DNA of 64,000 nucleotides, taken from contig CAMQGK010000604.1 of NCBI GenBank assembly GCA_947000775.1, positions 4,890,501 to 4,954,500 of the forward strand, written 5' to 3'. Made by a program: the position numbers and the translations under genes. Origin of the DNA: Pterois miles. Its lineage: Eukaryota; Chordata; Actinopteri; Perciformes; Scorpaenidae. Numbering within the stretch: position 1 is the stretch's first letter; each line of letters opens with the position of its first letter. Positions 41,709-55,549 of this stretch are shown here, piece by piece. The notes beneath the pieces were generated by a model, which worked only from the letters and a program-made list of their open reading frames with translations, searched no databases and was not told the DNA's origin.

Positions 41709-44700
41709 GTAAGTTTGCCATTGATTCACACGGAAATGAAAGTGTTCAGTGATCGTCAGTGGAGCTAGCGCTAATCGGATCAGGCAGTTGTACTCTGGCT
41801 ATCTAACTTGCTAGCTAGCCGGCTAATGTTAATGGTAACTGCTGTGTTTGTGGCTGCTAACTTGTGTTTAACGGTTACTCGTTAAGTTACCCACAGCCTG
41901 TCTGTATCGGTCGGGTATCGGTTCATTACGTTTAGGTGATACAGGTTGAGTGCTCCCACAGAAAAACAGCCTGTTTTTTTGACAGTTCAGGGGGGTAATC
42001 TAACATTACAGCGCTAACGTCAACAAACAGACTGTTTGAATGGCGGGGATGTAGCCAACACAGTGGGAAGTTACAGAAATGTTTACTGTCGTTGGACTCA
42101 TTTCAAAACAACTAACACTAGCTTATCAGTAAGTTTAGCTGCGCTGACAAATAGCTATATAACAACTTGATACTATTCTGAGATGGCAGGTTACTTTCGT
42201 AGATATATGATATGCTGAGCCCTTGCAACGTTTGACAGCTAACAGTTATTATTACATCTGCCAGAATCAACTGTAAGCTAAATCTAAATTTTACATTGGT
42301 TGACCTTTAACGACCCTTACCTAAAGTGTACTTGGTCCACGGGCGTTGTTCATAACATCCTTTTCCTGTTCTCACCATGGATGAGTAACAAGCTAATAAG
42401 TTGTGCTGGGAAAATCACATTACTTTTATTAAATTACTTTGTCCTTGTCACAGCTCATCCACTTTACAGTAGTTTAACGTAATGCTTACCTGAAGTATTC
42501 TCTAACGACAACACCACAGTGTCACACATCCTCTCTTTCAGGACTGTTTCGATGTAGGCAAGAACTTGCTGTTATTGCAGTAGGTGTAGTTTCAATCACA
42601 GTGTCCCCGTCTCAGTGAGTCACCATTAGTCAAACAAGCAGAGCAAAATCTCCACTGTGGTTTAGTTGATGAAATGAAAATACAAGTAATTTGATTCGAC
42701 CTGAAGATTTGTGTCACTCAGATCATGAAAAAATGACAGAAAGTGCTAGTAGTTGTTATAGAAATACATATTGGAAAGTACCAGTAAACAATATGACTAT
42801 AGGAATGTGATAAATGCTGCAATTTATAACCTTTTTAACCGTTGAGGCACTGAGATTACTGAGAACCCAGTGACACAAGTCACTTAATAGTGCAGGGTGA
42901 AACCAGGACAGAAAAACCAACAATATTTTTTCACGCTTTTACTTTATCATGCATGTTTTAACTCTGGTACACAGCAGAACTGCTTACTTTATAAACCAGT
43001 TAGCAGGGTTTCTGTCACACTTTCATCTATACGTTGATTTTGGACATGCCAAAATGTTTAAAATGATTAAAAGACATATTTCTATTTGGCACCTTTCTAA
43101 AGGATCTGTGGATGTATTATTTTCCAAAAATATTTCTCTACATAAAATTGTTATCGATAAGACCTTTGAACTCCACATGCTTTCCAAAAGCGTAAATTTA
43201 TGGCTTGTTTCAGATATGTTTCATGATGCATATGATAGGCATATTAGCAACCATAACAAGATAATCTGCAGTGCTAGTTGAAGTGGAAAAGCCTTCCATT
43301 TTCTTTTTGCTTTACGGTAGATCTTTCCATTCGTTGACCAGACAGAAACATTTCAGCACTTCAGCTGCATCGAGGGCAAGGGGCCATCTGCACAGAAACA
43401 ACAAAAGAAACAGTTCATATACTCTCAAGAGATAGGAGCGTCATGGGATCAAAGATGTCCCTAAATTGCTGCCAACATCTGACCATTTGCTTCATTCCCA
43501 TAAACCACACACTGCCTTAAATGTATGACCAGTATGATAGGTACATTGGAAAGCTCTGTCCTGTTTGTGAATGTCTGTGTTTCAGATAAACCAGGTTACC
43601 TCACTTTTGACACAGCTGCTGTTACATGGCACCCTGCAGAGAATTTTCTTGAGTATTGTAGCATGGAGTTTTGTGATGGACTATATTGGTCAGACTTGAT
43701 ACTTGATGCCAATAACTTACTGTTATTTCTCCTGCACTGTGTGATACACATTTTGGGGATTTGAGTTGCCCTGGGCTATGGGGTGTCTGTGTGTGTCGTG
43801 TTAGTGAACCTGCCATCACCCAGCATGCATGGTAATGCGATGCTCAGATCAGTTGTGATGCATGCTGTTACCACCTCCTCTGTTCCTGTCAGCGTTTCCT
43901 CTCTGTCAAGAATTGCACTTGAGGCTCTTGAGGCTGAAACAGATTGCACTGAAATCATGATGACATAGCCTTTACAGTGAAACTGACTGCCAGATTTTTC
44001 TCAGCTTTTGTTGCTGTCTGTCAAGAAATTTCAACTACTAGTGAGGCCTTATATTTATCCCCAAATAAAGTAGGATTGTTAGTTATGCCAGGCAATTATT
44101 CAATGTATTTTTCTCTAGTGCAGCAATAACAAAGGGTACTTTAGAAAAAGAGGGTGAGTGTTATAGAAATCAATTAAAAAGCAATTAATTAAACAACACA
44201 TAAAAACAATGAAAAAGACTTCAATTAAACAGTTTAAATAGAAATGCCACATATAAAGTAATCTTGTGTGAAACAACTTGCAAAATGAAATGCATTAAAA
44301 TGTGAGATACAGTATTATTTTTTTTAAATAATTCATGAATCCATTTTGGTGAGGTTTGAGCTGATATGTTGCAATTGCAATTAAAGGGACAGTGTGTAGG
44401 AGCTGGCGGTATCTAGCATTGAGGTTGCAGATTACAACTTCACCCATGTACTATGGCCCTCTCTAGAGCCAGTTACTGTAATGCTTTGTCCACACAGGGA
44501 ATGTCAGCAGCAACGGCTGCGTGTTTCACGTGTTTGGTGTTCACACCAGCTGTGTTTCCACTGCTGCTGCGGCCACCAGGCCTTTCTTTCTGCGTAGAGT
44601 TTGCCTTTCACGCTGACCGTTTCATTATAAATGTCATTTCTAGTTATATCAGACAGAAAAAGGTTTAGAAACTAATAATAGTAGTATATTATAATGCAGG

Positions 44701-47700
44701 CTGTGTGGCTACTCTAACCTGTTAACATGGATACCAAAATAAAAAACAACAGATTCTGCAGCCACCATGCACTCCTGCCATCCCCTGTGTGCACATGCCT
44801 TAAGGGTAGAGTACTTAGTGTGTGTGTACGTGGGAAGTGGGTGATGATAAAAGAGAGAGAGTGATTAAAGTAACATTATCTACCCTGGGCCAAGGAGGAG
44901 AAGTTAACAGTGTGTGTGGTTTGTCCATTCAGGGCTACTGTAGAAACATACCGGTGCAACATGGCGGACTCTGAAGAGGACCCGCTCCCTCTTATTTTCA
45001 GCTGATTATACACTAAGGACAACATACCTCTTTATATTATATTTCATTTCTGCCAATAGATCCCTTTAAATGTTACACACTGGTCTTTTAAGATAATGTA
45101 AATTCATTAAATTCTGACATTATTATAGCAAGAACCAATGGATTCTAATACAGTCCCCTCAGTCTACTCCAATAGAGGCTGAAAGACTGATCTCTTGTCC
45201 CAAATGTTTTCAGTGTACAGCAAAAATAAAGGAATTGGCCTCGCTGATTCAATAGTCGGGGACTGTATGAGGTGATGATTTTTTTTTAAGCCATGTATAA
45301 TTTGGAAAAATGCTTTAAGCAGGTTGACTTTTGTATGATGTGAGATATTCTAAGCTTCATTTTATTCAGTCGGGATTATTTGTTTGTGTTAATTGTTACA
45401 CACAAACTGAGCTTTATATTTTTAACATGGATTCATAACCCTGATGATAATGGCAGATGAGGTCAAATGGTGATAACTTGTGAATTTAAGGTGGTGTATT
45501 TCCCATGTTAAGTTTAAGAAAGAAAGAAAGAAAGAAAGATATTCCTTTATTAGTCCCACAGTGGGGAAATTCAGTTTTACACTCTGTTGTTCACACAGTA
45601 CAGTTCACACAGTACATATACATGTCAATGGAGAGATGTCAGAGTGATGGGGCTGCTCCTGACAAGCGCCCAGAGCAGTTGGGGGTTTGGTGCCTTGCTC
45701 AGGGGCACCTCGGCAGTGCCCAAGAGGTAAACTGGCACCTCTCCAGCAACCAGTTGGTCTTGGTCCATGGGGGATTTGAACCCGGGTCCTCCACATCCTA
45801 ACCCAAGTCCTTACGGACTGAGCTACTGCCGCCCCTGAGCTACTGCCGCCCCAGGGCTGTGGGTGCAGCCCTTCAAAGTTGATGCTGTGTTTCAGAAGTT
45901 TCCAGAGGTGGGAATGTTGTAACGCCAGTCAGGGCTGGATTGGGACAAAAAAATCAGCCCTGGCATTTTGGTCCGGATGGGCCCACAGACACCACCCGTC
46001 TTTACATTTAAATATCAAGGGTGCCACTCCCTAGAAACACTACAGCTGTGTAATGAGCAACAAGGAATTAAGGAAGGTTTCAGAGAGAGGAAACATGAAA
46101 AACATACCTTCAAGAAGCGGCCTTGCAAAATTTTATACTCCACAACAACAACAAGGATATGGCGTAGCCAGCCAGTGAGAAACAGTGGCCATCGAAGGCG
46201 GCATTCACACCTGGCATTAACATGCGTCCTCAGTGATCGGATCACAAGTGGCGGCTCTAAGAACGTCTGTTCACACCTGGTATTAGAATACGTCTCCACA
46301 TGCGTCTTGAGTGACCACTTGTGATCGATCTCATTTTCCCGCTCTATGTTTAAATAAACATGTAGTAAACACATAGCTAATAAAGCAGATGTTATGACCT
46401 AATATTACATGAATGTCAGTAGTAATATCCTACATATTCATGAATTTAGGTACATTTTATTAACATCTAACTGTAAGGTTGTACCGGCAGCCCCCGGGGA
46501 CCTCGGTGCCGCCGTCATCGCTGCCTTCGCCAGACAACAGTGGACACAGAGACCCCGCGGATTGCAGCGGGACGTCAGTTTAGTAAGCCGTCTTTAATGT
46601 GGCCCAGGACACACTGATAAAAGAATGTGGCCATATGTGGCCCAGACCACCTCTGAATGTGGTCTGAAAGATCTTATCTCAGTGCATCCTCAATACACCT
46701 TGAGTGCGTTCACACCTGAACTTAAAGCTGTCCATTTGTGATCCGATAACCGAGAATGCACGTCTAAAGATTTAATTCTTTTGGAAATGTTTCCCCGAAA
46801 ACTAATGTTTCATTAATTGTATTTGTTCACATATAAACAAAGTTATCATGAACAGTATTGCTAATTATTTTACAAAAAGAGCATAAATATTATGTCATAA
46901 ATTACAGTACCTTCATTCTCACCCCATTCTCATGTTCATACGACTTATGAGGTCCGGTGCAAATTCACTGGTGCTCCACCGTTGTGAATTTCTCAGAGAA
47001 GCTGATATGGAGAGGGCAGCTTGTGAGAAAGTAAAAGTCACAGTACTTCAAGGAGTAAAATGTAGAGGACTGGTACTGTGTACTGGGAGTATTGGCCCAC
47101 TTCAAGCACTGGCAGGGACACAACCGGTCAGCAGTGTGTTGCACACATTCATAGCCTATATACTATATATACTGTATATGTATACAGTATATGCCAGATA
47201 GCCGTCCGCCTACCAGTTGAGCAAAACAATTGAGCGTTAAATCCTGGCAGCACCATCACATTCAGGGAAAACTCCAGTTTCCCTGAGTTTTGAGAGATCT
47301 GGTTAACATGCTAATAATCTGTTTAATAACATGCATTTTTTCATTGTCCATTGTTAGCCTCTGTATTAAAAGATGTGTCGTTAACTTGGTTAGTGACAGC
47401 AGGTTTAAATTCTTTGTTGTAATTATACAAATGTATAATTTCAAACACAACTGCTGCCTGTTTGTAGTATGCTAGTATTGATCGTATTCACGTGGAACAC
47501 AAAGTAACCTGGTTACTCAGATGTCTGTATAGATGATCATTACCCAGGTTTCTGATTGTTTGTCTTTGACTCCTTGACATCTCTGTCTGTCCCTGTCATT
47601 GCAATGAGAGCTCATTTGAGTATCTGAAACCAGGATGGGATGTTTTTATGCTCACACAAACAAATTACTCCAGTAGACCTGATAATAACCTAGTGCGCAT

Positions 47701-50700
47701 GTAAAATTATGCTGTAGTTGCTACATTCCTTTTTATATTTTTGTCTGTTTCAATACCCCAGAAATGTCAGACTTACTGCTAAGTTATTATGCAAGCCACC
47801 ATCTGTTTATAAATCAGCCTTGTGCTGTCACATTATTATATTTTAATAGAGTTGTCAAGTCCTACTGAGGAGGCAGATCTGGGCAATCTGAGCTGGCAGT
47901 GTTTGTTTTTGTACAGAATCAACATATTCCCTGATTAATTACAGCCTCGCTCTCTCATCCCAAAGCCCATGTTGTTGGTTTTCAGGCTGGTTTTTGGTTC
48001 AGTCTGATTTGCTGTCTTTATTTTCAGTGTAGAAGAAGTGCTAAAGAAGAAGCTGATAGCTGGAATATTTTTTCACAGCATTCATGGACGAGTTGGTACT
48101 AGCCTCAGCCACTCCCTGTTTGGGGAGTTGTGCCTCCCACCACATAGAAGTCCTCCAGTAATGAACAAAAACATGTCCAAATGCAGGCGATTTTGCCTAT
48201 GGCCTGTGGGAGTCTCTCAGTGATGTTTGCTTACCATGTTTCAAAAGCTTTGAGCTCAGCTGAGTGTCAGTCCCAGCACTTTAAATGGAGCCTTTGCTAA
48301 TGAATGTATTTCCAAAGACTGTGTAGTGGCTATTTTTAGTCTTCATTGTTCTTAGCTTTATCTTAACTTTGTCTGTCAATAACCACATCTCAAAGGTGAC
48401 ATGAGAATGGTTTATGCGTTGAGTCAGCCCAGTAGCAATGCCAATGGCAATGGCAAAACAACCATGTCGCTTTGCCGTCCACTCATTTATTTACACAACT
48501 GAACATTTCACAATTCAATTCACTGCTTGTCACTTTGTCACATTCGTATGGAAGCTGCACAGGATGACAACACAATTTCACAGTGGACAAAATATACAGG
48601 AATGAACTCACACCAAATATTCACAATATTCTCAACACTGCACTGAAATATATTCCTCACTGAACTCCAGCATATTATAAATAAACAATAAACACAAATT
48701 TAGCACTGGTAAATGGTGATTATAGACTGCCTTTGTAACTTATAACAGAGCATTTGTGACTTATAATGGAGCATTTGCAACTCACAATGGACCATTTGTA
48801 ATTTATAACAGAGCATTTGTAACTTATAATGGAGCATTTGTAATTTATAACAGAGCATTTGTAACTTATAACGGAGCATTTGTGACTTGTAATGAAGCAT
48901 TTCTAATTTCTAACAGAGCATTTGTAAATCACAATGGAGCATTTGTAATTTATAACAGAGCATTTGCAACTTATAACGGAGCATTTGTAATTTATAACAG
49001 AGCATTTGTAACTTATAACGGAGCATTTGTGATTATAATGAAGCATTTGTAATTTCTAACAGAGCATTTGTAACTTATAACGGAGCCTTTGTGACTTATA
49101 ATGAAGCATTTGTACCTTATAACGGAGCATTTGTAAATCACAATGGTGCATTTGTAATTTATAACAGCGCATTTGTAACTTATAACGGAGCATTTTTAAT
49201 TTATAACAGAGCATTTGTAACTTATAACGGAGCATTTGTGATTATAATGAAGCATTTGTAATTTCTAACAGAGCATTTGTAACTTATAACGGAGCCTTTG
49301 TGACTTATAATGAAGCATTTGTAACTTATAACGGAGCATTTGTGACTTATAATGAAGCATTTGTAATTTATAACAGAGCATTTGTAACTTATAACGGAGC
49401 ATTTGTGACTTATAATGGAGTATTTGTAATTTATAACAGAGCATTTGTAACTTATAACGGAGCATTTGTGATTATAATGAAGCATTTGTAATTTCTAACA
49501 GAGCATTTGTAACTTATAACGGAGCCTTTGTGACTTATAATGAAGCATTTGTAACTTATAACGGAGCATTTGTAATTTATAACAGCGCATTTGTAACTTA
49601 TAACGGAGCATTTGTGACTTATAATGAAGCATTTGTAATTTATAACAGAGCATTTGTAACTTATAACAGAGCATTTGTGACTTATAATGGAGTATTTGTA
49701 ATTTATAACAGAGCATTTGTAACTTATAATGGAGCATTTGTGACTTATAATGGAGCATTTGTAATTTATAACAGCATTTGTAACTTATAACAGAGCATTT
49801 GTAACTTATTATGGAGCATTTGTAACTTACAATTTGTAACTTATAACCGAGCATTTGTAATTTATAACAGAGCATTTGTAACTTATAACAGAGCATTTGT
49901 GACTTATAATGAAGCATTTCTAATTTATAACAGAGCATTTGTAACTTATTATGGAGCATTTGTAACCTGTAGCAAAGCATTTGTAACTCACGATCGAGGA
50001 TTTGTAAATTATAACCGAGCATTTGTAACTTACAATTTGTAACTTATAACCGAGCATTTGTAACTTACAACAGAGCATTTGTAACTTATAACAGAGCATT
50101 CATAACTTATAATGGAGCATATCTAACTTAGAGCATTTGTAACTTATAACAAAGCATTTGTAACTTATAACGGAGCATTTCCTTCTATGACCCAAAACTT
50201 GCGACAGATATTTAGTTAGTAACATTCTGTGTTGCCTTAGGAATGTAGATGAGCATTTAAATAGCCTGCAGCCAATTCAGTCACTGTTCTCGCACAATGA
50301 CATACAGTAGTACTGAAACAGAACCTCAGTCACCTGATGTGCATCATGTGCTCCTCATTTGCGCTTTAAACTGACTTTCTTTGTCTTGTGAAAAGAACAA
50401 TGAAATGGTCAGTACGAAGGCTGGCAGGATTACCTCTATGGGGTCACATCAATAAGCTGAATGAGCCTGTTAAGCACAGCTTGTTCGATAGCTGGCCACT
50501 ATGGTAGAGATTCATCCGTGTTTTATCAGTCTCGCTCCACAGGCCTCTTTCATGAGACATTTTGACAACTCACAGTAGGAAATGCACAGGTATATAATAA
50601 GATTAATGAGGCTAAATTCTGTTTAGCTGTGTTAGTTGTAGGGTCCTGGTGGTGGTGCACATGCTGGCTGTCTGTCACTCTGTCACGGCTCGCTGGGACT

Positions 50701-53700
50701 CTTGAATAGAACAGAGCCATTGTTAATATTATTTCTAAAACCTGTGTTTTTCGTACTCTGACAAGCAAAAATGTTGGTGAAATGTGCAGAGAGAGGTGCA
50801 GTTTGGCTTTTCTTGCAGATGTACATGTGCAGTTGTTTTGCTGTTGATTGCATAATGTGCCCTTTAGAAAAGGAGCTTATTGCTGACATATACTGTAGTA
50901 CTATATGCTCTCAATGAAATGTGTTAGCACTTTTATTAGTCCATTAGTTATAAAGTGATTATTTTAAGTTTTTCTTGAATTTATTTTGTGTAAACAAACA
51001 AGCTCCAATATCTGTCATGTCAGAAGACGAACGTCTACTCCGACTAATACCTGACCAAGGAATTAAAGTAAAATGAATGCAAATTGGCTGCAGCAAATAT
51101 TTGTTGACAAATGTTGATGAGCCTCTGAATTCTCTTTCAGGTCAGTTTGGGAACCCCTTGGACAAATATATTCGCCATTATGAGGGATTATCATATGACA
51201 CAGAGGCCCTCCACAACAGTCACCAGAGAGCCAAGAGGGCTCTTTCTCCTCAAGACAGGACCGTGACCCTGGACTTCCATGCACATGGAAGGTCAGTTTC
51301 ATTAACACACACACACACACACACACCAGGGCTGGGACTATTCACACTATCTCCTGATTCAATACTATCACGATACTTGGGAGCCGATTCAACATGTATT
51401 GCAGTTTTTAGGTATTGCAATTCTACAAGTATTGCGATTTGATATTGTGATTTTTGCTCACTTTTTTTAACACTAAACCACGCGAAAAATCCTTCACTCT
51501 TATGGACATTTACTTTGGAAAATATCTAAATTAATACAGTAAAAATGTTTGATTTTCTGCATGTATGTAGTCAGAGATGTCCTGAAGTCAAATATATCAG
51601 TCATTGTCAGGCATTATTACACTTTTTTTTTCCAAAAATCAAAGAACAAAGACGTTTCCCTTCACCATGCTGTACTTTCTCGTTTTCGGGTCACTGCGGT
51701 CGGTTGCACTTTGCAGCAGTTTGTTTTAGTTGACGTACAGAACGGATACGACATCACGTTACTCAGACTATAGTAAAAGTGGTAACTTATTTCTACCTCC
51801 GCATAGACTCAAATGAAGCAAATACATCATTCTGTCATTAAAAATCAATTTCAGAATTGTAAAAAAAATAAATTAAAAAATACATAGGTGAATTGATATT
51901 TTTCCCACCCCTTGCACACTGTCGTCACTGTCCACTTATTCACTCTTTCTCTCTCTCATTTTTCTTAACCTCATGCTATGTTGCATGAAATTTTTGTGCG
52001 TATTTGTCCCACTCTGCACTCCAGTTGTGATCACATGCTGTTATTTTATTTAGAGCCGCACAATAAATAAAAATTTTATTGAAAACGCAATATGGCATAC
52101 TGCAATTTTCATATCGCAGGATGAGGAAATCTGATGATGATGAGGAAATGAGAGAATTTGTTGATGGTGAAATGTGTGTCAAAATGCCATTTTAAATTAA
52201 ATATTGTCATGCTGCAGAGATGTCCTGGTCTCCACATGATATTCTACAGACTTAAGAAAACACTTTTGTTTGGTTGCATAGCCCCACAAAAATCACGCCA
52301 TAATCATTTTAATGTTTTTCGATGAAAATGAGAATAATGATGTAAACAGTGGAGGTGCAGAAGTCTAGTTTTCTCTCAGAACACTTGAATGCGGAAATGT
52401 TGTTATGGAAGTTTTGCCCAATGATGCCAAAAATATGCTGCCTACCCCACTCTGCCACTCTAATGACATTTATCTCATAATTTGACATTTGACCATTGTC
52501 ATCACTACAAGATTAACCATTGTTCTTTTGCAGTAATAACTGACAGGCAATGAATTTGAATGTGAAATGGATTTGGAAATGTTTGTTCAGTTCCTTCATT
52601 CAAATCCTATTATTTATGACATGATTATACTATTTCCTCATTGAACCATCTGGTCATAGAAAAACCTGTAGCTAAAGACAAAATACATGTTACCATTATA
52701 CTAGGCATATAGTGTATATCAAAACTGAAAACCAGAGCTTAAAGTCCCCTTGTGGAAAACATAACTGCTGTTTTCTTTGCATTAGACAAGATGTGTGAAA
52801 GTTTAATTAACTGTAAAAATCTGAGGGAACATCATTGATCCTGTGATGAGTGGGTTTTATACCTGTTATAAAAGATACTTGCAGACTTCTCTGTAAGCAC
52901 CGGCAGCCATATTGTGGTTATGTGAATGTCTGAAAAGACCAGACTAACCACATTATTGCAGGCTGTAATCAAATCTGTCTCTCTTTTTCCTCTGCCAGTG
53001 GAGTCCTCTTGTATTCTTTGCACCTCTTTCTGATTCTGTTTTAAATGACATGAAATTCAAGATGAGCCCTTGTCAAGGCCAAATAGTCGAGAACAGTGGT
53101 GCCACCCCTGTTTGGGAAACAGATTATTTTAGGCAGTAACACTGTTACTGTCTGTTCTCAGATTTGTATCAGCTGAGTTCTTGTTATTTGGTGATTTAAG
53201 TGACAGCGGGTTGTAAATAAAGCTTTTGGAAATAAATGGCTTGCAATAGTCAACAAAAATATGAACAAGTCATATATTAAAACGTTCACAGTGACCTAGC
53301 TGATGATCTTTTACTCAGTCCATGTGGGATATGATATACTTTCTTTTTTTGAAATTTTGCATGTGCTGCAATCAGCTTTAAATATACATAGCCAATAAGA
53401 CATTACAGTGATACACCAAAGATGCAGTAGAATAAAAGTCAAATATTGCACATGCCCTGAGAAGAATTAGGATATAATGATCGCCATTATAAAACAGGAG
53501 AGAACCATTAAAGGCATAAGACATAATACAAAAAGCGGTTGATTTTACATTTGCAGTCTCTGTATCGTCTCCCTGAAAGTAATAGTTTGCCTTCAGAGTA
53601 CATAATGTGTGACAGGTTAATTCAGGGTTCAGTGTGCATGTCTGACAACAGTACTCTCATAGACAGTGTGATAGTATTTTTTTCCAATCACTTTCATTGC

Positions 53701-55511
53701 TGCTTTCACCTTGATTTTGTCTTTGTGAGACTGCTGTTTCTATCAAAGCCACATTTCTGAGTCAGAAAGTATAGATGCTGCATGCACCCAATGACACGGT
53801 GTGAAATGATATGCTACAACTCCAAGAAAGCATGGAGTCATGCCTGCCTTTCTCAAACTAGACCCTAATTTGGGGCTGCATAGTGCTTGAACACATGACA
53901 TAGAAAATGTGGACTAGCTGGCTTGCCTGGACTCTGTAACAAAAGAAGTTTGTTTTCTGCTGCCTTTAATTTGTATATGAATATCAGCTCTTCAGTAGCC
54001 TCACACAATCACACACAGTAAAGTACATTTTAATATGCTGTCTTGTAATTCCATTGCAACGTTAAGGCTTTTCCTACTAACAGTATATAGCTTTCCATTT
54101 GTCCCTTTCTGTCTCCGTCTCATTTCTATCTGCTTTTCCCCTTTGAAGAGCGTAACAAGGATTTACCTCAACAGCACTGTTTATTCAGCAAGCTCCCCCT
54201 GCTTTCCTCATTACCAAGCCTGTCTGTTGTGGGTTATCAAGGCCCTGTCGTACAGATCCTTTTCCTGTGTTTTTGTGCTCTTTCCTGTCTTTGCTGGCCT
54301 GGGAGAAACAGCTGGCGCTGCCTGTGTGTTGGCGAGGTAACCACAGCGTCACACAGCAGGATCATTTTTGATGTTTGAGTGTCTAAACAGGACATAAATA
54401 CTATTTTTGTAGAGGAAGTTGACTTGGAGATGGTTTGCAGTATGATGCAGAATCTTGGCCAAATGGACCTATAGTGTATTTTCTGTAAATAAACTCATGG
54501 ATGCTCAAAGTAGCAGAGAAACTACTGCACAATCCATGACATGTAGAGCAGCAGGCCAGATACTTTCAGTAGAGAGTGCTCGAGTCCAGTTCACTGAACA
54601 GGAAAAGAGTACATAATAACAGATTCATGAACAATTACGACAACCTGTATGAGGACAGAATAATGAGGACGTGTCAAACTATTGCTAGTTAATAATCCCT
54701 CTGGCTGTACTATAACATGACATTTATGACAAAATTTTTATAATTTTCATTGATGTATGTTGCTGTTGTTTTAGAGGAAGGAAAGGAAGCTTATCTTCAC
54801 ATTATTGACTCCAGTTATAAATGGTCCAGTTCTCTGCAGCATCACAGGGGTGAACACAATATCATATACGCTTTCACAGGGGAATACACGCCAGTATCAT
54901 ATTCAAAATATCACCTGTGTAATGCTGACAATATTACGTTTTTATGACTCTGTACCGGCAAAAGCCATGGCTAGAGGCATTATGTTTCGGGTTGTCTGTC
55001 CATCTGGACCACTCTCTTGCAATATCATGCAATATTTCAGGAATGCCTTCGTCCACTTGGACTCAAGGATGGACTGATTAGAATTTGGTGGTCAAAGGTC
55101 ACAGTGACCTCACAAAACACACTTTTTGGCCATAACTCATGCTCAATAGGATAGGATTGGACAGACATGGATGTAAAGTGCAACTTGACTGGTTGGTGAA
55201 GGCATACAACCAGGAGGTAATAATTAGCATTTGTGTTTTCCCTAATATTGATGAAGTTGAACCAAGCCATTAGTCACAAAACTAGCATTGTATTCTTTAT
55301 ATCCTCACTAAATTCATAGGGTCACATTAGGTGTGTGCAGCGTGTGCACTCTCCCCTCTGTGAATACCCAAGGCAGGGCTATGTGGCACTACACGTAGAC
55401 TAGAGGTCTGTTGAAACAAGAGAAAAGCTTTCTTGTGTATGCCCACTCACATGAGTACTTGTGTCTGGATTAGGTGACTGAACAAGGCCGCGTAGACAGT
55501 CGCCTCTGTGG

Positions 55512-55549
<38 letters not shown>

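Larger units (their letters stand above)
41709..51140 (+). other. ADAM10 intron 1 (9.4 kb)
   Basis: No exon recognised. It holds TTAA MITE copy D (44381-45091), a Tc1-like end (45190-45262), a full SINE (45517-45835), a CACACCTGG-type repeat (46150-46775) and the 21-bp repeat array (48733-50185). 41800-44380 and 46800-48700 look unique and AT-rich. Confidence 0.7.

Noticed and set aside
48700..50022. Repeat proteins (AFVTYNG or QMLCYKL types) encoded by the minisatellite
   Set aside because: Open frames follow from a 21-bp period and lack of stop codons in the unit. They occur on both strands with no promoter, conserved domain or splice structure.
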